Below, piece after piece: positions 16,622 through 24,883 of a stretch of DNA of 64,000 nucleotides. This DNA is from Halorhodospira halochloris. GTDB taxonomy: Bacteria; Pseudomonadota; Gammaproteobacteria; Nitrococcales; Halorhodospiraceae. Both the position numbers and the translations under genes were made by a program. Location: assembly GCF_002356555.2 (NCBI RefSeq), contig NZ_AP017372.2:1714501-1778500 (forward strand). Direction: 5' to 3'. The number at the start of each line of letters is the position of its first letter. The stretch's first letter is position 1. The notes beneath the pieces are model-generated. The model was given only the letters and a program-made list of their open reading frames with translations, did not search any database and had not been told where the DNA came from.

Positions 16622-17710
16622 ATGAGTCTTGAGCGCGAAAGCATACTTGAGTGCCTTAGTAATTTTACCGAGCCACATCTGCTTTGCGACCTACCGAGCG
16701 CTGGCTGTATAAAGCAACTCGAGATCAGTGACGAGCTGATCGATATTGTGATTGAACTCGGCTTTCCCACCCATCAAGCCTATCGCGACTACCTTAGATC
16801 TGAGTTGGCTGAGCATTTGACGAGCTTAACAGATCACGATCATATCAATATTACCATCGACTCTAAGATTAATTCTCACGCCGTCCAAGCTGGTGTAAAG
16901 CCCCTTAACGAGATCAAGAACATAATCGCAGTAGCCTCCGGCAAAGGAGGCGTCGGCAAGTCGACTGTGGCCGCTAATATTGCCCTTGCCTTGCAGCTCG
17001 AAGGCGCTCGCGTCGGAGTTCTCGATGCCGACATCTACGGCCCTAGCCAAACCCGCATGCTCGGTATCCGCACTGCACCCGAGGCCAAGGACGAAAAGCA
17101 CATGCTGCCGCTGGATGGTCACGGCCTTCAGGTCATGTCTGCCGGGGCGCTGATAGATGAAGATACGCCGATGATATGGCGCGGCCCCATGGTCACACGG
17201 GCCCTGGAGCAATTGGTAAGCGAAACCGCATGGCAGGGTCTCGACTACTTGATAGTGGACATGCCTCCGGGCACGGGCGACATTCAGCTCACTCTGGCCC
17301 AGAGAGTACCGGTTAGTGGCGCCGTGATAGTAACTACTCCGCAAGATATAGCCTTACTTGATGCCCGCAAAGGGCTAAAGATGTTTGAGAAGGTCGGCGT
17401 CGAGGTGCTGGGCATAATCGAAAATATGGGCCTACATATATGCTCTAACTGCGGCCATGAGGAGCCGATCTTTGGTAGCGGCGGGGGGCAACAGATGGCC
17501 GCTCAATACGGTGTTCAACTGCTCGGATCGCTGCCGCTGGATATAACTATCCGCGAGCAAACCGACAGCGGTAAACCGACGGTAATTGCCACGCCTGAGA
17601 GCCGAATTGCCGAGGACTACCGGCGCACAGCTCGCCAAGTAGCTGCTCAACTGTCGCTGCGCAAACTTAGCAGCGGCAGCGCCTTCCCGGACATTCAGCC
17701 AGGCAAATAG
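16622..17710 (+). CDS. apbC: Iron-sulfur cluster carrier protein ApbC/Mrp
   Basis: 362 residues. An N-terminal MIP18-like region (about 1-85) precedes a P-loop domain with GKGGVGKST at 107-115, a DADIYGPSQ segment, MPPGTGD and an ENMGLHICSNCGHEE segment whose C274 and C277 bind a bridging Fe-S cluster. The protein carries and transfers Fe-S clusters in the cytosol. It follows parA by 5 nt. Supply of Fe-S or redox assembly would be consistent with the neighbouring cytochrome genes, but ApbC is usually a general factor. Confidence 0.93.
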   Translation: MSLERESILECLSNFTEPHLLCDLPSAGCIKQLEISDELIDIVIELGFPTHQAYRDYLRSELAEHLTSLTDHDHINITIDSKINSHAVQAGVKPLNEIKNIIAVASGKGGVGKSTVAANIALALQLEGARVGVLDADIYGPSQTRMLGIRTAPEAKDEKHMLPLDGHGLQVMSAGALIDEDTPMIWRGPMVTRALEQLVSETAWQGLDYLIVDMPPGTGDIQLTLAQRVPVSGAVIVTTPQDIALLDARKGLKMFEKVGVEVLGIIENMGLHICSNCGHEEPIFGSGGGQQMAAQYGVQLLGSLPLDITIREQTDSGKPTVIATPESRIAEDYRRTARQVAAQLSLRKLSSGSAFPDIQPGK

Positions 17711-17797
17711 CTACAGGCTAGGCAAGCTGGTGAGTACATGCGACAATCACACGCAGTTTGGCATCCCACTGCAACAGGATGGAGAAGCAAATAACCT

Positions 17798-18511
17798 ATG
17801 AGCCCCCCGCTCGGCACAGTGCTCGCAGCAATCCCTGCAGCCCCCTCTTCTCTTTCTCAGTCGGATAATGTCACTGCCGATCCCGCTAGCGCTAACCGTC
17901 GCTTGCAAGCTGAGGCCTTAGCCTGTCGCCGCGGCGACCAAAACCTGTTCAGGAATGTCGATATCGACATCACAACCGGGGATCTTTTGTTCGTGCGTGG
18001 CCGCAACGGTAGCGGCAAGACCACGCTGCTGCGCGCCTTATGCGGTCTCACCGAACCGGCAGCCGGAGCGGTTTATTGGCATGGCCAGAACATCCGCCAT
18101 CTTGATGAGAACCTGCGCCGTGACATCCTCTACCTGGGGCACCGTGATGCGGTCAAGGACGAGCTAAGCCCGCTGGAGAACCTTGCCATACATTTAGGCA
18201 TCCGTGGCGAGCACGCCGATCTCGATACCCAGCTCGACGCCCTAGAGCAGGCGGGGTTGGGCGGTCGGGAGGATATCCCGGTACGCTATCTTTCCCAGGG
18301 CCAAAGGCGGCGCAGCGCCCTAGCGCGATTACTAATATCACCTTGCTGGTTATGGATACTAGATGAGCCCCTAACCGCTCTGGATAAGCGCGCAGTTGCC
18401 TGGCTTTTCGAGCGCATTGCTGATCACCTAAACCGGGGTGGCATGGTCATAACTACAAGTCATCAATCCATCGACGGCTTACCTGAGCCGCTCACCCTCG
18501 ACCTGGACTAA
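17798..18511 (+). CDS. ccmA: Heme exporter ATP-binding protein CcmA
   Basis: 237 residues with Walker A GRNGSGKTT (68-76), the ABC signature LSQGQRRRSALARLL and Walker B LWILDEPL. CcmA drives release of holo-CcmE from CcmC in cytochrome c maturation. Compared with E. coli CcmA the N terminus is about 35 residues longer (SPPLGTVLAAIPAAPSS...), and the true start could be internal. It is the first gene of the ccmABCDEFGHI operon. Confidence 0.92.
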   Translation: MSPPLGTVLAAIPAAPSSLSQSDNVTADPASANRRLQAEALACRRGDQNLFRNVDIDITTGDLLFVRGRNGSGKTTLLRALCGLTEPAAGAVYWHGQNIRHLDENLRRDILYLGHRDAVKDELSPLENLAIHLGIRGEHADLDTQLDALEQAGLGGREDIPVRYLSQGQRRRSALARLLISPCWLWILDEPLTALDKRAVAWLFERIADHLNRGGMVITTSHQSIDGLPEPLTLDLD

Positions 18512-18520
18512 GAATCGACT

Positions 18521-19189
18521 ATGGGAAGGTCACTCTGGACCCTAATGCAACGCGACGTATCCTTAATAGTGATGCGGCGCCAAGATGTACTGACAGTTGT
18601 TGCGTTTTTCATAATAGTCATCACCTTGTTCCCGCTCACTATCGGCCCGGAACCGGAAAAACTGCGCACTATCGCTCCGGGGGCGGTTTGGGTGGCAGCG
18701 GCCCTGGCAAGCCTGATATCCCTTGATAGGCTATTTGCTGATGACTGGCGCGACGGCACTCTAGAGCAGCTCGCCCTATCACCACAGCCTCTCGCCCTGG
18801 TTGCCCTGGCCAAGGTCGCAGCCCATTGGTGTTCACTGAGTCTACCTTTAGTGGCACTCTCCCCTGCGCTAGGCTACTCATTGGGCATGCAGGGACTGGA
18901 ATTGGCTGTATTAGCGCTATCGCTTCTTATCGGCACCCCTGTGCTGAGCCTCATCGGCGCCATTGGCGCGGCGCTGACGTTAGGGGTCAGGGCTGGAGGG
19001 GCGCTGATGGCACTTCTCATCCTGCCGCTCTACGTGCCGGTTCTAGTCCTCGGCGCCGGAGCAGTCACCGAAGCAATGTATGACAGTATCTTCCACGCCC
19101 ACCTCTCATTGCTCGGCGCCGGACTGGCCTTGGCCCTACCGCTAGCCCCCCTGGCAATAGCCGGGGCACTGCGCATAGCATTGGACTGA
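18521..19189 (+). CDS. ccmB: Heme exporter protein CcmB
   Basis: A 222-residue protein with six membrane spans and the family motifs LFADDWRDGTLEQL and LSLIGAIGAALTLG. It is the membrane subunit of the CcmAB complex that uses ATP to release heme-loaded CcmE. It follows ccmA by 9 nt. Confidence 0.93.
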   Translation: MGRSLWTLMQRDVSLIVMRRQDVLTVVAFFIIVITLFPLTIGPEPEKLRTIAPGAVWVAAALASLISLDRLFADDWRDGTLEQLALSPQPLALVALAKVAAHWCSLSLPLVALSPALGYSLGMQGLELAVLALSLLIGTPVLSLIGAIGAALTLGVRAGGALMALLILPLYVPVLVLGAGAVTEAMYDSIFHAHLSLLGAGLALALPLAPLAIAGALRIALD

Positions 19190-19222
19190 AAGACAAGATC
19201 AGGATTACAGGAGTATAAAGCC

Positions 19223-20077
19223 ATGAGTTCGCGTTCCATCCCCTGGCTCAAATATGCAGCACCGCCGAACTTCTACGCCCTAGCCGATCGCCTCACCCCG
19301 TGGCTATGGGGTTTGGCAGGCATCACGGTAGTGATAGGCCTCTACATAGGCTTCTTCGTTGCCCCAGTGGACTACCAGCAAGGCAACAGCTATAGGATTA
19401 TGTTCATCCACGTGCCCACCGCCTGGATGGGTATGTTCCTTTACCTGCTAATGGCTGTTTACGGCGCCATATTCATCATCTGGCGTATCCGCATGGCTGA
19501 TGTCATGGCCCGAGCAATCGCCCCGACGGGCGCCTTGATGACGTTCCTCGCCCTGTGGACCGGTGCCCTCTGGGGGGCTCCTACCTGGGGAACATTTTGG
19601 GTCTGGGATGCCCGGTTAACTTCGACCCTTATTCTGTTCTTCCTCTTTCTAGGCTATATTGCTCTGCATGCAGCATCCGACGATCGCGATAAGGGCGGGC
19701 GTTCCGCTTCGCTGCTGGCTATCATTGGAGCGGTAAACGTGCCCATCATCTACTTCTCGGTCAACTGGTGGTACACCCTCCACCAAGGCGCCTCAGTAAT
19801 GCGCGCCGACGGGCCGAGTATGGCACCGGAGATGCTAGCTGCCTTACTGGTAATGACTGCAGCATTCTGGATCTACTGTGCGGCCATCGTTCTGCGCCGC
19901 GCCCAGGCCGAAGCCCTGGAACGGGAGCCGGGGGCAGAATGGGCACAGGCTGCTGCAGCTGGCAGACTGACTCGCGAGCAACGGGAACGCGCCGCAGCGG
20001 CTGCGGATATCGGCGACATTGGCGAACAGCAAGCGGACGATAGCACTACAACTGCGCAGCAGGAGGGCAGAAGCTGA
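19223..20077 (+). CDS. ccmC: Heme handling protein CcmC
   Basis: 284 residues with six spans, the tryptophan-rich WWD motif (TWGTFWVWDARLTS) and flanking histidines (IFIHVPTAWM; WWYTLHQGAS) that hold heme for transfer to CcmE. After the last span there is a hydrophilic tail of about 50 residues (REPGAEWAQAAAAGRLTREQRE...QEGRS), longer than in E. coli CcmC. A ribosome site AGGAG precedes the ATG. Its TGA overlaps the ATG of ccmD. Confidence 0.95.
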   Translation: MSSRSIPWLKYAAPPNFYALADRLTPWLWGLAGITVVIGLYIGFFVAPVDYQQGNSYRIMFIHVPTAWMGMFLYLLMAVYGAIFIIWRIRMADVMARAIAPTGALMTFLALWTGALWGAPTWGTFWVWDARLTSTLILFFLFLGYIALHAASDDRDKGGRSASLLAIIGAVNVPIIYFSVNWWYTLHQGASVMRADGPSMAPEMLAALLVMTAAFWIYCAAIVLRRAQAEALEREPGAEWAQAAAAGRLTREQRERAAAAADIGDIGEQQADDSTTTAQQEGRS

Positions 20078-20235
20078 TGTGGGACGGAGTTGGGGATTTT
20101 CTCGCCATGGGCGGACATGCCCCCTACGTTTGGGGCTCTTTCGGCATGGTTGCGGCAGTAATAATTGCTGAGTGGCTGTTGCTGCGTCGCCGCCGCAACC
20201 GTATTTTTTCACGCCTGGGACGACGCTCACGCTAA
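20077..20235 (+). CDS. ccmD: Heme exporter protein CcmD
   Basis: A 52-residue ORF starts on the A of the ccmC stop codon. MGGHAPYVWGSFGMVAAVIIAEWLLLRRRRNR gives the characteristic CcmD start, one membrane span and a strongly basic cytosolic end. CcmD is needed to release holo-CcmE from the CcmABC complex. Its position between ccmC and ccmE supports the call. Confidence 0.92.
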   Translation: MWDGVGDFLAMGGHAPYVWGSFGMVAAVIIAEWLLLRRRRNRIFSRLGRRSR

Positions 20236-20268
20236 GCCAGTGCGTCTTCTTCTAAGGAGGAGGCCAGT

Positions 20269-20718
20269 ATGAAACCTCGCCACAAAAGACTATTTCTGGT
20301 TCTAGGCATAGTTGCCGGGGTCAGTATCTCTACTGCGCTGGTGCTAAATGCCTTTCGCGATAACATGACCTTCTTTATCACCCCCTCGGAGGTGATGGCT
20401 AAATCGGAGATGCCCGAGCGCCGCTTTCGTATCGGCGGCATAGTAGAAGAGGGAACTGTGCAAAGGGATAGCGAGTCTACCCGGGTGGAGTTTGGGGTAA
20501 CCGACACCAAGAGCAGTGTCAAGGTAACCTACTACGGCATATTGCCGGACCTGTTTCGTGAGGGCCAGGGCGTTGTTGTCGAAGGCCGCATAACCGATGA
20601 GGGCACATTCGACGCAGATAACGTGATGGCCCGTCACGACGAGAACTACATGCCCGCCGAGGCAGAGGAAGCTATCAAGCGTGCCGGCGGTGACCCAAGC
20701 GAATTCGTGGATTACTAG
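20269..20718 (+). CDS. ccmE: Periplasmic heme chaperone CcmE
   Basis: 149 residues: an N-terminal membrane anchor, an OB-fold domain (RRFRIGGIVEEGTV, VVVEGRITDEGTF) and the heme-attachment site VMARHDENYMP with His123 and Tyr127. It holds heme covalently and passes it to the CcmF/CcmH ligase. A strong AAGGAGGAGG site precedes the ATG. Confidence 0.96.
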   Translation: MKPRHKRLFLVLGIVAGVSISTALVLNAFRDNMTFFITPSEVMAKSEMPERRFRIGGIVEEGTVQRDSESTRVEFGVTDTKSSVKVTYYGILPDLFREGQGVVVEGRITDEGTFDADNVMARHDENYMPAEAEEAIKRAGGDPSEFVDY

Positions 20719-20723
20719 GGATT

Positions 20724-22751
20724 ATGCTTCTAGGACAAATAGGCAACTTTGCACTTGTATTAGCTTTTTGCTTGGCAGTAATACAATCTGTCTTACCTTT
20801 AGTGGGCACCTACCTAGCAGATGAGCGGCTGATGCGATCAGGCCGCTCACTTGCTGTTGGTCAGTTCGCCTTTCTCCTGATCGCCTACTTAGCCTTGACC
20901 TGGGCGTTCATCAGCGATGACTTCTCCCTCGCCTACGTCTACAGTAACTCGGCCCAGGATTTGCCGCTTGTCTATAAGATCACGGCAGTCTGGGGCGGTC
21001 ACGAGGGATCGATGCTCTTCTGGGTGCTCACCCTCGGCATCTGGGGCGTTGCTGTAGCTACCTTTAGTCGCGCCCTACCGCGGGAGATGCTGGCCCGGGT
21101 CCTAGCAGTAATGGGTATGGTGGGGGTCGGCTTCATCGGCTTTACCGTCTTTACCTCCAATCCGTTCGACACCCTCTTCCCGATTCCACCCGAGGGGACT
21201 GACCTGAATCCTCTGCTCCAGGATCCAGGCATGATCATCCACCCACCGCTGCTCTTTATCGGCTACACCGGCTTGGCAGTAGCCTTCGCCTTCGCCATGG
21301 CGGCACTGATCGGCGGCCGGCTCGACGCTGCCTGGGCACGCTGGTCGCGGCCCTGGACGACCGCCGCATGGGGATTTCTTACCTTAGGTATCGGCCTGGG
21401 CTCATGGTGGGCCTACTATGAACTCGGTTGGGGCGGCTGGTGGTTCTGGGATCCAGTCGAAAACGCCTCGCTGCTACCCTGGTTGACCGCTACCGCGCTG
21501 ATCCACTCTCTAGCAGTAACCGAGAAGCGTGGCGGCTTTAAGGTCTGGACGGTAATGCTCGCCATCGTCAGTTTTGCCCTGACCATCTTCGGCGGCTTCC
21601 TGGTGCGCTCCGGCGTGATTACCTCGGTCCACGCCTTCGCCACAGACCCTGATCGCGGCGTCTTCATCCTCGGCCTTCTTGCCGTTACCCTACTCGGTTC
21701 CTTGGCTCTCTACGCCTGGCGAGCACCTAAGGTTGGGTTAGGCGGCGCCTTCAGCTGGTACTCCCGCGAATCGCTCTTGCTGGCCAATAACGTACTGTTA
21801 ACGGTTGCATGTGCTGCGGTTCTGGTCGGCACACTTTACCCGGTAGCCGTCGATGCGCTGGGACTGGGCAAGATTTCGGTAGGTCCGCCCTATTTCGATG
21901 CCGTATTCATGCCGCTCATGCTACCGCTGCTGTTCCTGATCGGGATTGGCCCCTTAGTTTCATGGAAGCACTCTTCTCCCTATGAAACATATCGGCAACT
22001 GCGTTGGATATTTCTCGTCTGCGTGGTAATCGGCGGTCTGTGGCCGTTGACCATGGGGGCCTGGAATCCGCTCACCGCGATCGGTCTGATGATTGTGGTA
22101 TGGATTCTTACCACCGCCGGCATGGACTTTTACAAGCGGGTAAACAGGCGCCTCGACATGGGCTGGGGACCGGCAATCCGCGGTGCCTTGCGACCCAATT
22201 TCTTTGGTATGCACGCCGCGCATGCTGGACTCGCCCTGATCGTCATGGCCATAGCGATGGTCAACACCTATGAGGTAGAGCGCGACGTCCGCCTGGAACC
22301 AGGGCAGAGCGAGATGGTACGCGATTATGAGTTCACTATGACCGGTACCTCAGAGGTGCGCGGCGCCAACTTTACCGCCCAGCAAGCAGAGATTGAGGTA
22401 CGCCGTAATGGCCGGGTAATTAATACTCTCTATCCACAGCTCAGGTACTACGACAAAAGCCCACAGCAACCAATGCACCAGGCTTCCCTGGACCGCGGCT
22501 TGATACGCGACGTCTATGTCGCCCTTGGCGACCATCTTGGTGGCGAGGCGTGGACCATGCGCCTATACTACAAGCCTTATATGACTTGGATGTGGGCAGG
22601 CTGCCTGCTGATGGCGTTTGGCGGGTTCCTCGCTGCAGGTGACCGACGGTATCGCATGCAAGGAGATCGTCGCTCTGTCTCTGAGAAAAACATTGACAGT
22701 TCAGATAACACAGTCAAAAAACCGGCTCGCTCGGAGGTGGGCAATTCATGA
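20724..22751 (+). CDS. ccmF: Cytochrome c heme lyase subunit CcmF
   Basis: 675 residues with about 15 spans, the WWD heme-handling motif GWGGWWFWDPVENASLLPW, and the conserved VWGGHEGSMLFW and DPGMIIHPPLLFIGY segments. It joins heme to apocytochrome c at the periplasmic face. It starts 5 nt after ccmE and its stop overlaps the start of ccmG by 4 nt. Confidence 0.97.
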   Translation: MLLGQIGNFALVLAFCLAVIQSVLPLVGTYLADERLMRSGRSLAVGQFAFLLIAYLALTWAFISDDFSLAYVYSNSAQDLPLVYKITAVWGGHEGSMLFWVLTLGIWGVAVATFSRALPREMLARVLAVMGMVGVGFIGFTVFTSNPFDTLFPIPPEGTDLNPLLQDPGMIIHPPLLFIGYTGLAVAFAFAMAALIGGRLDAAWARWSRPWTTAAWGFLTLGIGLGSWWAYYELGWGGWWFWDPVENASLLPWLTATALIHSLAVTEKRGGFKVWTVMLAIVSFALTIFGGFLVRSGVITSVHAFATDPDRGVFILGLLAVTLLGSLALYAWRAPKVGLGGAFSWYSRESLLLANNVLLTVACAAVLVGTLYPVAVDALGLGKISVGPPYFDAVFMPLMLPLLFLIGIGPLVSWKHSSPYETYRQLRWIFLVCVVIGGLWPLTMGAWNPLTAIGLMIVVWILTTAGMDFYKRVNRRLDMGWGPAIRGALRPNFFGMHAAHAGLALIVMAIAMVNTYEVERDVRLEPGQSEMVRDYEFTMTGTSEVRGANFTAQQAEIEVRRNGRVINTLYPQLRYYDKSPQQPMHQASLDRGLIRDVYVALGDHLGGEAWTMRLYYKPYMTWMWAGCLLMAFGGFLAAGDRRYRMQGDRRSVSEKNIDSSDNTVKKPARSEVGNS

Positions 22752-23281
22752 CCAAGCGCATCGTCATTCCGACAGTAATAGCTCTAAGTGTGCTCGGACT
22801 GTTGTACGTTGGCTTGCAGATGGAAGATCGCGGTTTACCTTCGCCACTGGTGGGCAAGCCCGCTCCGGCGTTTGAGCTTGAATCGCTGCGCGATCCCGAT
22901 AAGATAATCACCGAGGAAGATTTCCTCGGTGAGGTCGCCATCGTCAATGTCTGGGCCTCTTGGTGCGATGTCTGTCGTACCGAGCATGAGCACTGGCGCA
23001 GACTGTCTGAGCGCGGCACGCCTATCCACGCCATCAACTATCGCGATACAAGGGCCAATGCCCAGCGCTACCTGGATCAGTTCGGCGATCCTTTTGAGAA
23101 GATAGCCTTCGACCCAGAGGCTCGAGCAGGGATGGACTGGGGAGTCTACGCCACCCCTGAGACGTATATACTCGACGCCGATGGCACCATTGAGTACAAA
23201 CACATCGGCCCCGTTAATGATGAGATAGTAAGAGAGGAAATTCTGCCATTAATCGAAGAGTTGGAGGCAGGGCAGTCATGA
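22748..23281 (+). CDS. ccmG: Thiol:disulfide oxidoreductase CcmG/DsbE
   Basis: 177 residues with a membrane anchor at 5-22 and a thioredoxin fold whose active site is WASWCDVCRTEH (C73, C76); the cis-proline region YATPETYIL is present. It keeps apocytochrome CXXCH cysteines reduced. ATGA overlaps join it to ccmF and to ccmH. Confidence 0.95.
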   Translation: MTKRIVIPTVIALSVLGLLYVGLQMEDRGLPSPLVGKPAPAFELESLRDPDKIITEEDFLGEVAIVNVWASWCDVCRTEHEHWRRLSERGTPIHAINYRDTRANAQRYLDQFGDPFEKIAFDPEARAGMDWGVYATPETYILDADGTIEYKHIGPVNDEIVREEILPLIEELEAGQS

Positions 23282-23811
23282 TGCGCATAACCTCTTCCAG
23301 TTTCTGGCGTTGGCGCGTTGCCAACCCAGGGTGGATGGCTTTGCAGATGGTAGGGGTAGCATTTGCCCTGATGCTCGGTTTGGCTCTGGCTGCTCCGGCA
23401 AACGCGATATCCATTGGTGAGCCCCTGGAATTCGAGACAGAAGAGCAGCGAGAACAATACTACACCCTGGTGCGCGAACTGCGCTGTACCGTTTGTCAGA
23501 CTGAGACAATATACGAGTCGCCGGCCGATCTCGCTGCTGATATGCGTCGGCGCGTCTATGAAATGACTGTAGACGGCTACAGCAAGGAAGAGATAATCGA
23601 ATTTATGACTCACCGCTACGGCGACTATGTGCGCTACCGGCCACCGATGCAACTAAACACCGCCCTACTCTGGGTCAGCCCCTTCCTGTTGCTGGTTATC
23701 GGGGTTATAACCTGGCTGCAGGTCGTAAGGCGGCGTAAGCAGCTAGCTGCACGCGGCGAGCTTACCGAATCGGAGCGCCGTGCCTTAGAGCGTTTTCGGC
23801 GTGGCTATTGA
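23278..23811 (+). CDS. ccmH: Cytochrome c maturation protein CcmH
   Basis: A 177-residue product with a signal peptide and the redox motif ELRCTVCQTETI (C70, C73), the RxxV.EM...KEEI.EFM..RYGDYVRYRPP pattern and a C-terminal membrane anchor. This is the short CcmH of organisms with a separate ccmI. It reduces apocytochrome thiols with CcmG. It overlaps ccmG by 4 nt. Confidence 0.94.
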   Translation: MMRITSSSFWRWRVANPGWMALQMVGVAFALMLGLALAAPANAISIGEPLEFETEEQREQYYTLVRELRCTVCQTETIYESPADLAADMRRRVYEMTVDGYSKEEIIEFMTHRYGDYVRYRPPMQLNTALLWVSPFLLLVIGVITWLQVVRRRKQLAARGELTESERRALERFRRGY

Positions 23812-23853
23812 ACATGGGATTGAGTACTGAATACTCATCTTCCCGGAGGGTAT

Positions 23854-24675
23854 ATGTACACAAGCTTCGTATTGATTTTGCTCGGATTCTGCCTGTTAGC
23901 GCTAGGTTTCATCCTCTTCCCGCTAATCCGCGATGCAGCGAGCCGTGCTAAGCAACAGTCGCGCCGCGAGGTAAACACACAGATCCACTACGATCGGGTG
24001 CGCGAGCTGGAGCAGGATCTGGAAAACGGCACCCTCAGCCGTGAACAGTTCGATCAGGCGATGTATGACCTGGAACGCGATCTAGTACAGAGCGGAGCCA
24101 TCGATCCGGACGACGAGGAAGGTACGCAGATGGCCCGCGGCAATCGAACAGCGGTGGTCACAGCTGCGCTAGTAAGCTGCATTGCCCTGCCCGCCATGGC
24201 CTTCTCAGTCTATGGCATGGTTGGCGATCCTGATGCGGCTACACCAAGCAGCGAACGTGCTTCACAGCAGGTAAACCTCGCGCAGCGAGTCGCTTGGCAA
24301 GGCTTTACAGCTCAGGATCGGGAAAAGATCGCAGAGGCAGAACGCCTTTATGAGATCGCCATGCGCATCGGCGCACGTAAAGATGCAGACTTGCTGACCT
24401 ACTATGCCGATTTTCTTGCCACTTTGCAGAATGCCGATTTTCTTGCCACTTTGCAGAATGGCGATTTCCGCGGGCGCCTCGATGAGCTGATCGACGAAAT
24501 CCTTGACATGGATCCAAACCACGTCATGGGGCTGCGTCTGGCCGCTAATTCGGCATATAACAAGGGCGATTTCGAGACTGCGCGTAGTTATTTACAGCAG
24601 GCCTTAGATAACGCCCGCGAAGGCTCTCAGGTGGCCCGACAGATCGAGAACGAGCTACAACGGTTACCGGATTAA
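23854..24675 (+). CDS. ccmI: Cytochrome c biogenesis TPR protein CcmI (short form)
   Basis: 273 residues. Two membrane segments (about 4-24 and 98-120) flank a cytosolic coiled region (RVRELEQDLENGTLSREQFDQAMYDLERDL), the CcmI-1 pattern. The periplasmic part has about two to three TPR-like helices and is shorter than the usual 400-residue protein. It holds apocytochrome c for CcmFH. A tandem 27-nt duplication gives the repeated peptide ADFLATLQN-ADFLATLQN. It ends the ccm operon, 42 nt after ccmH. Confidence 0.85.
   Translation: MYTSFVLILLGFCLLALGFILFPLIRDAASRAKQQSRREVNTQIHYDRVRELEQDLENGTLSREQFDQAMYDLERDLVQSGAIDPDDEEGTQMARGNRTAVVTAALVSCIALPAMAFSVYGMVGDPDAATPSSERASQQVNLAQRVAWQGFTAQDREKIAEAERLYEIAMRIGARKDADLLTYYADFLATLQNADFLATLQNGDFRGRLDELIDEILDMDPNHVMGLRLAANSAYNKGDFETARSYLQQALDNAREGSQVARQIENELQRLPD
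24406..24459 (+). repeat. 27-nt exact tandem duplication inside ccmI
   Basis: GCCGATTTTCTTGCCACTTT plus GCAGAAT occurs twice in a row without mismatch and in frame, adding nine residues. A third partial start (GGCGATTTCC) follows. Exact identity points to a recent slippage event. Confidence 0.95.
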
Positions 24676-24732
24676 AGGGTTAAGAACAACAGAAAAATTA
24701 GCAAAAACCACTTTGCGGATAACTCAAAACAG

Positions 24733-24865
24733 CCCTTGGGCAATTTAACTGTTCCGGTATAGGGGGGTTGCGCCAGGGATGGCGCCCTGAAGCCTCCAGG
24801 AATGGATCCACGGCTTCCTTCACACCTAGGCAGCAAATTGCTCAGAGGGAGCCCTAGAGGTGCCC
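24733..24865. repeat. Diverged palindromic element copy R8
   Basis: The centre is well kept (GCGCCAGGGATGGCGCC, then GAAGCCTCCAGGAATGG), but the arms pair only in short stretches (GGGCAATTT against AAATTGCTC). The right end TAGAGGTGCCC is recognisable. It lies between the convergent ccmI and ptrB genes. Confidence 0.75.
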
Positions 24866-24883
24866 ATCCCCCTCCGCGGCACT

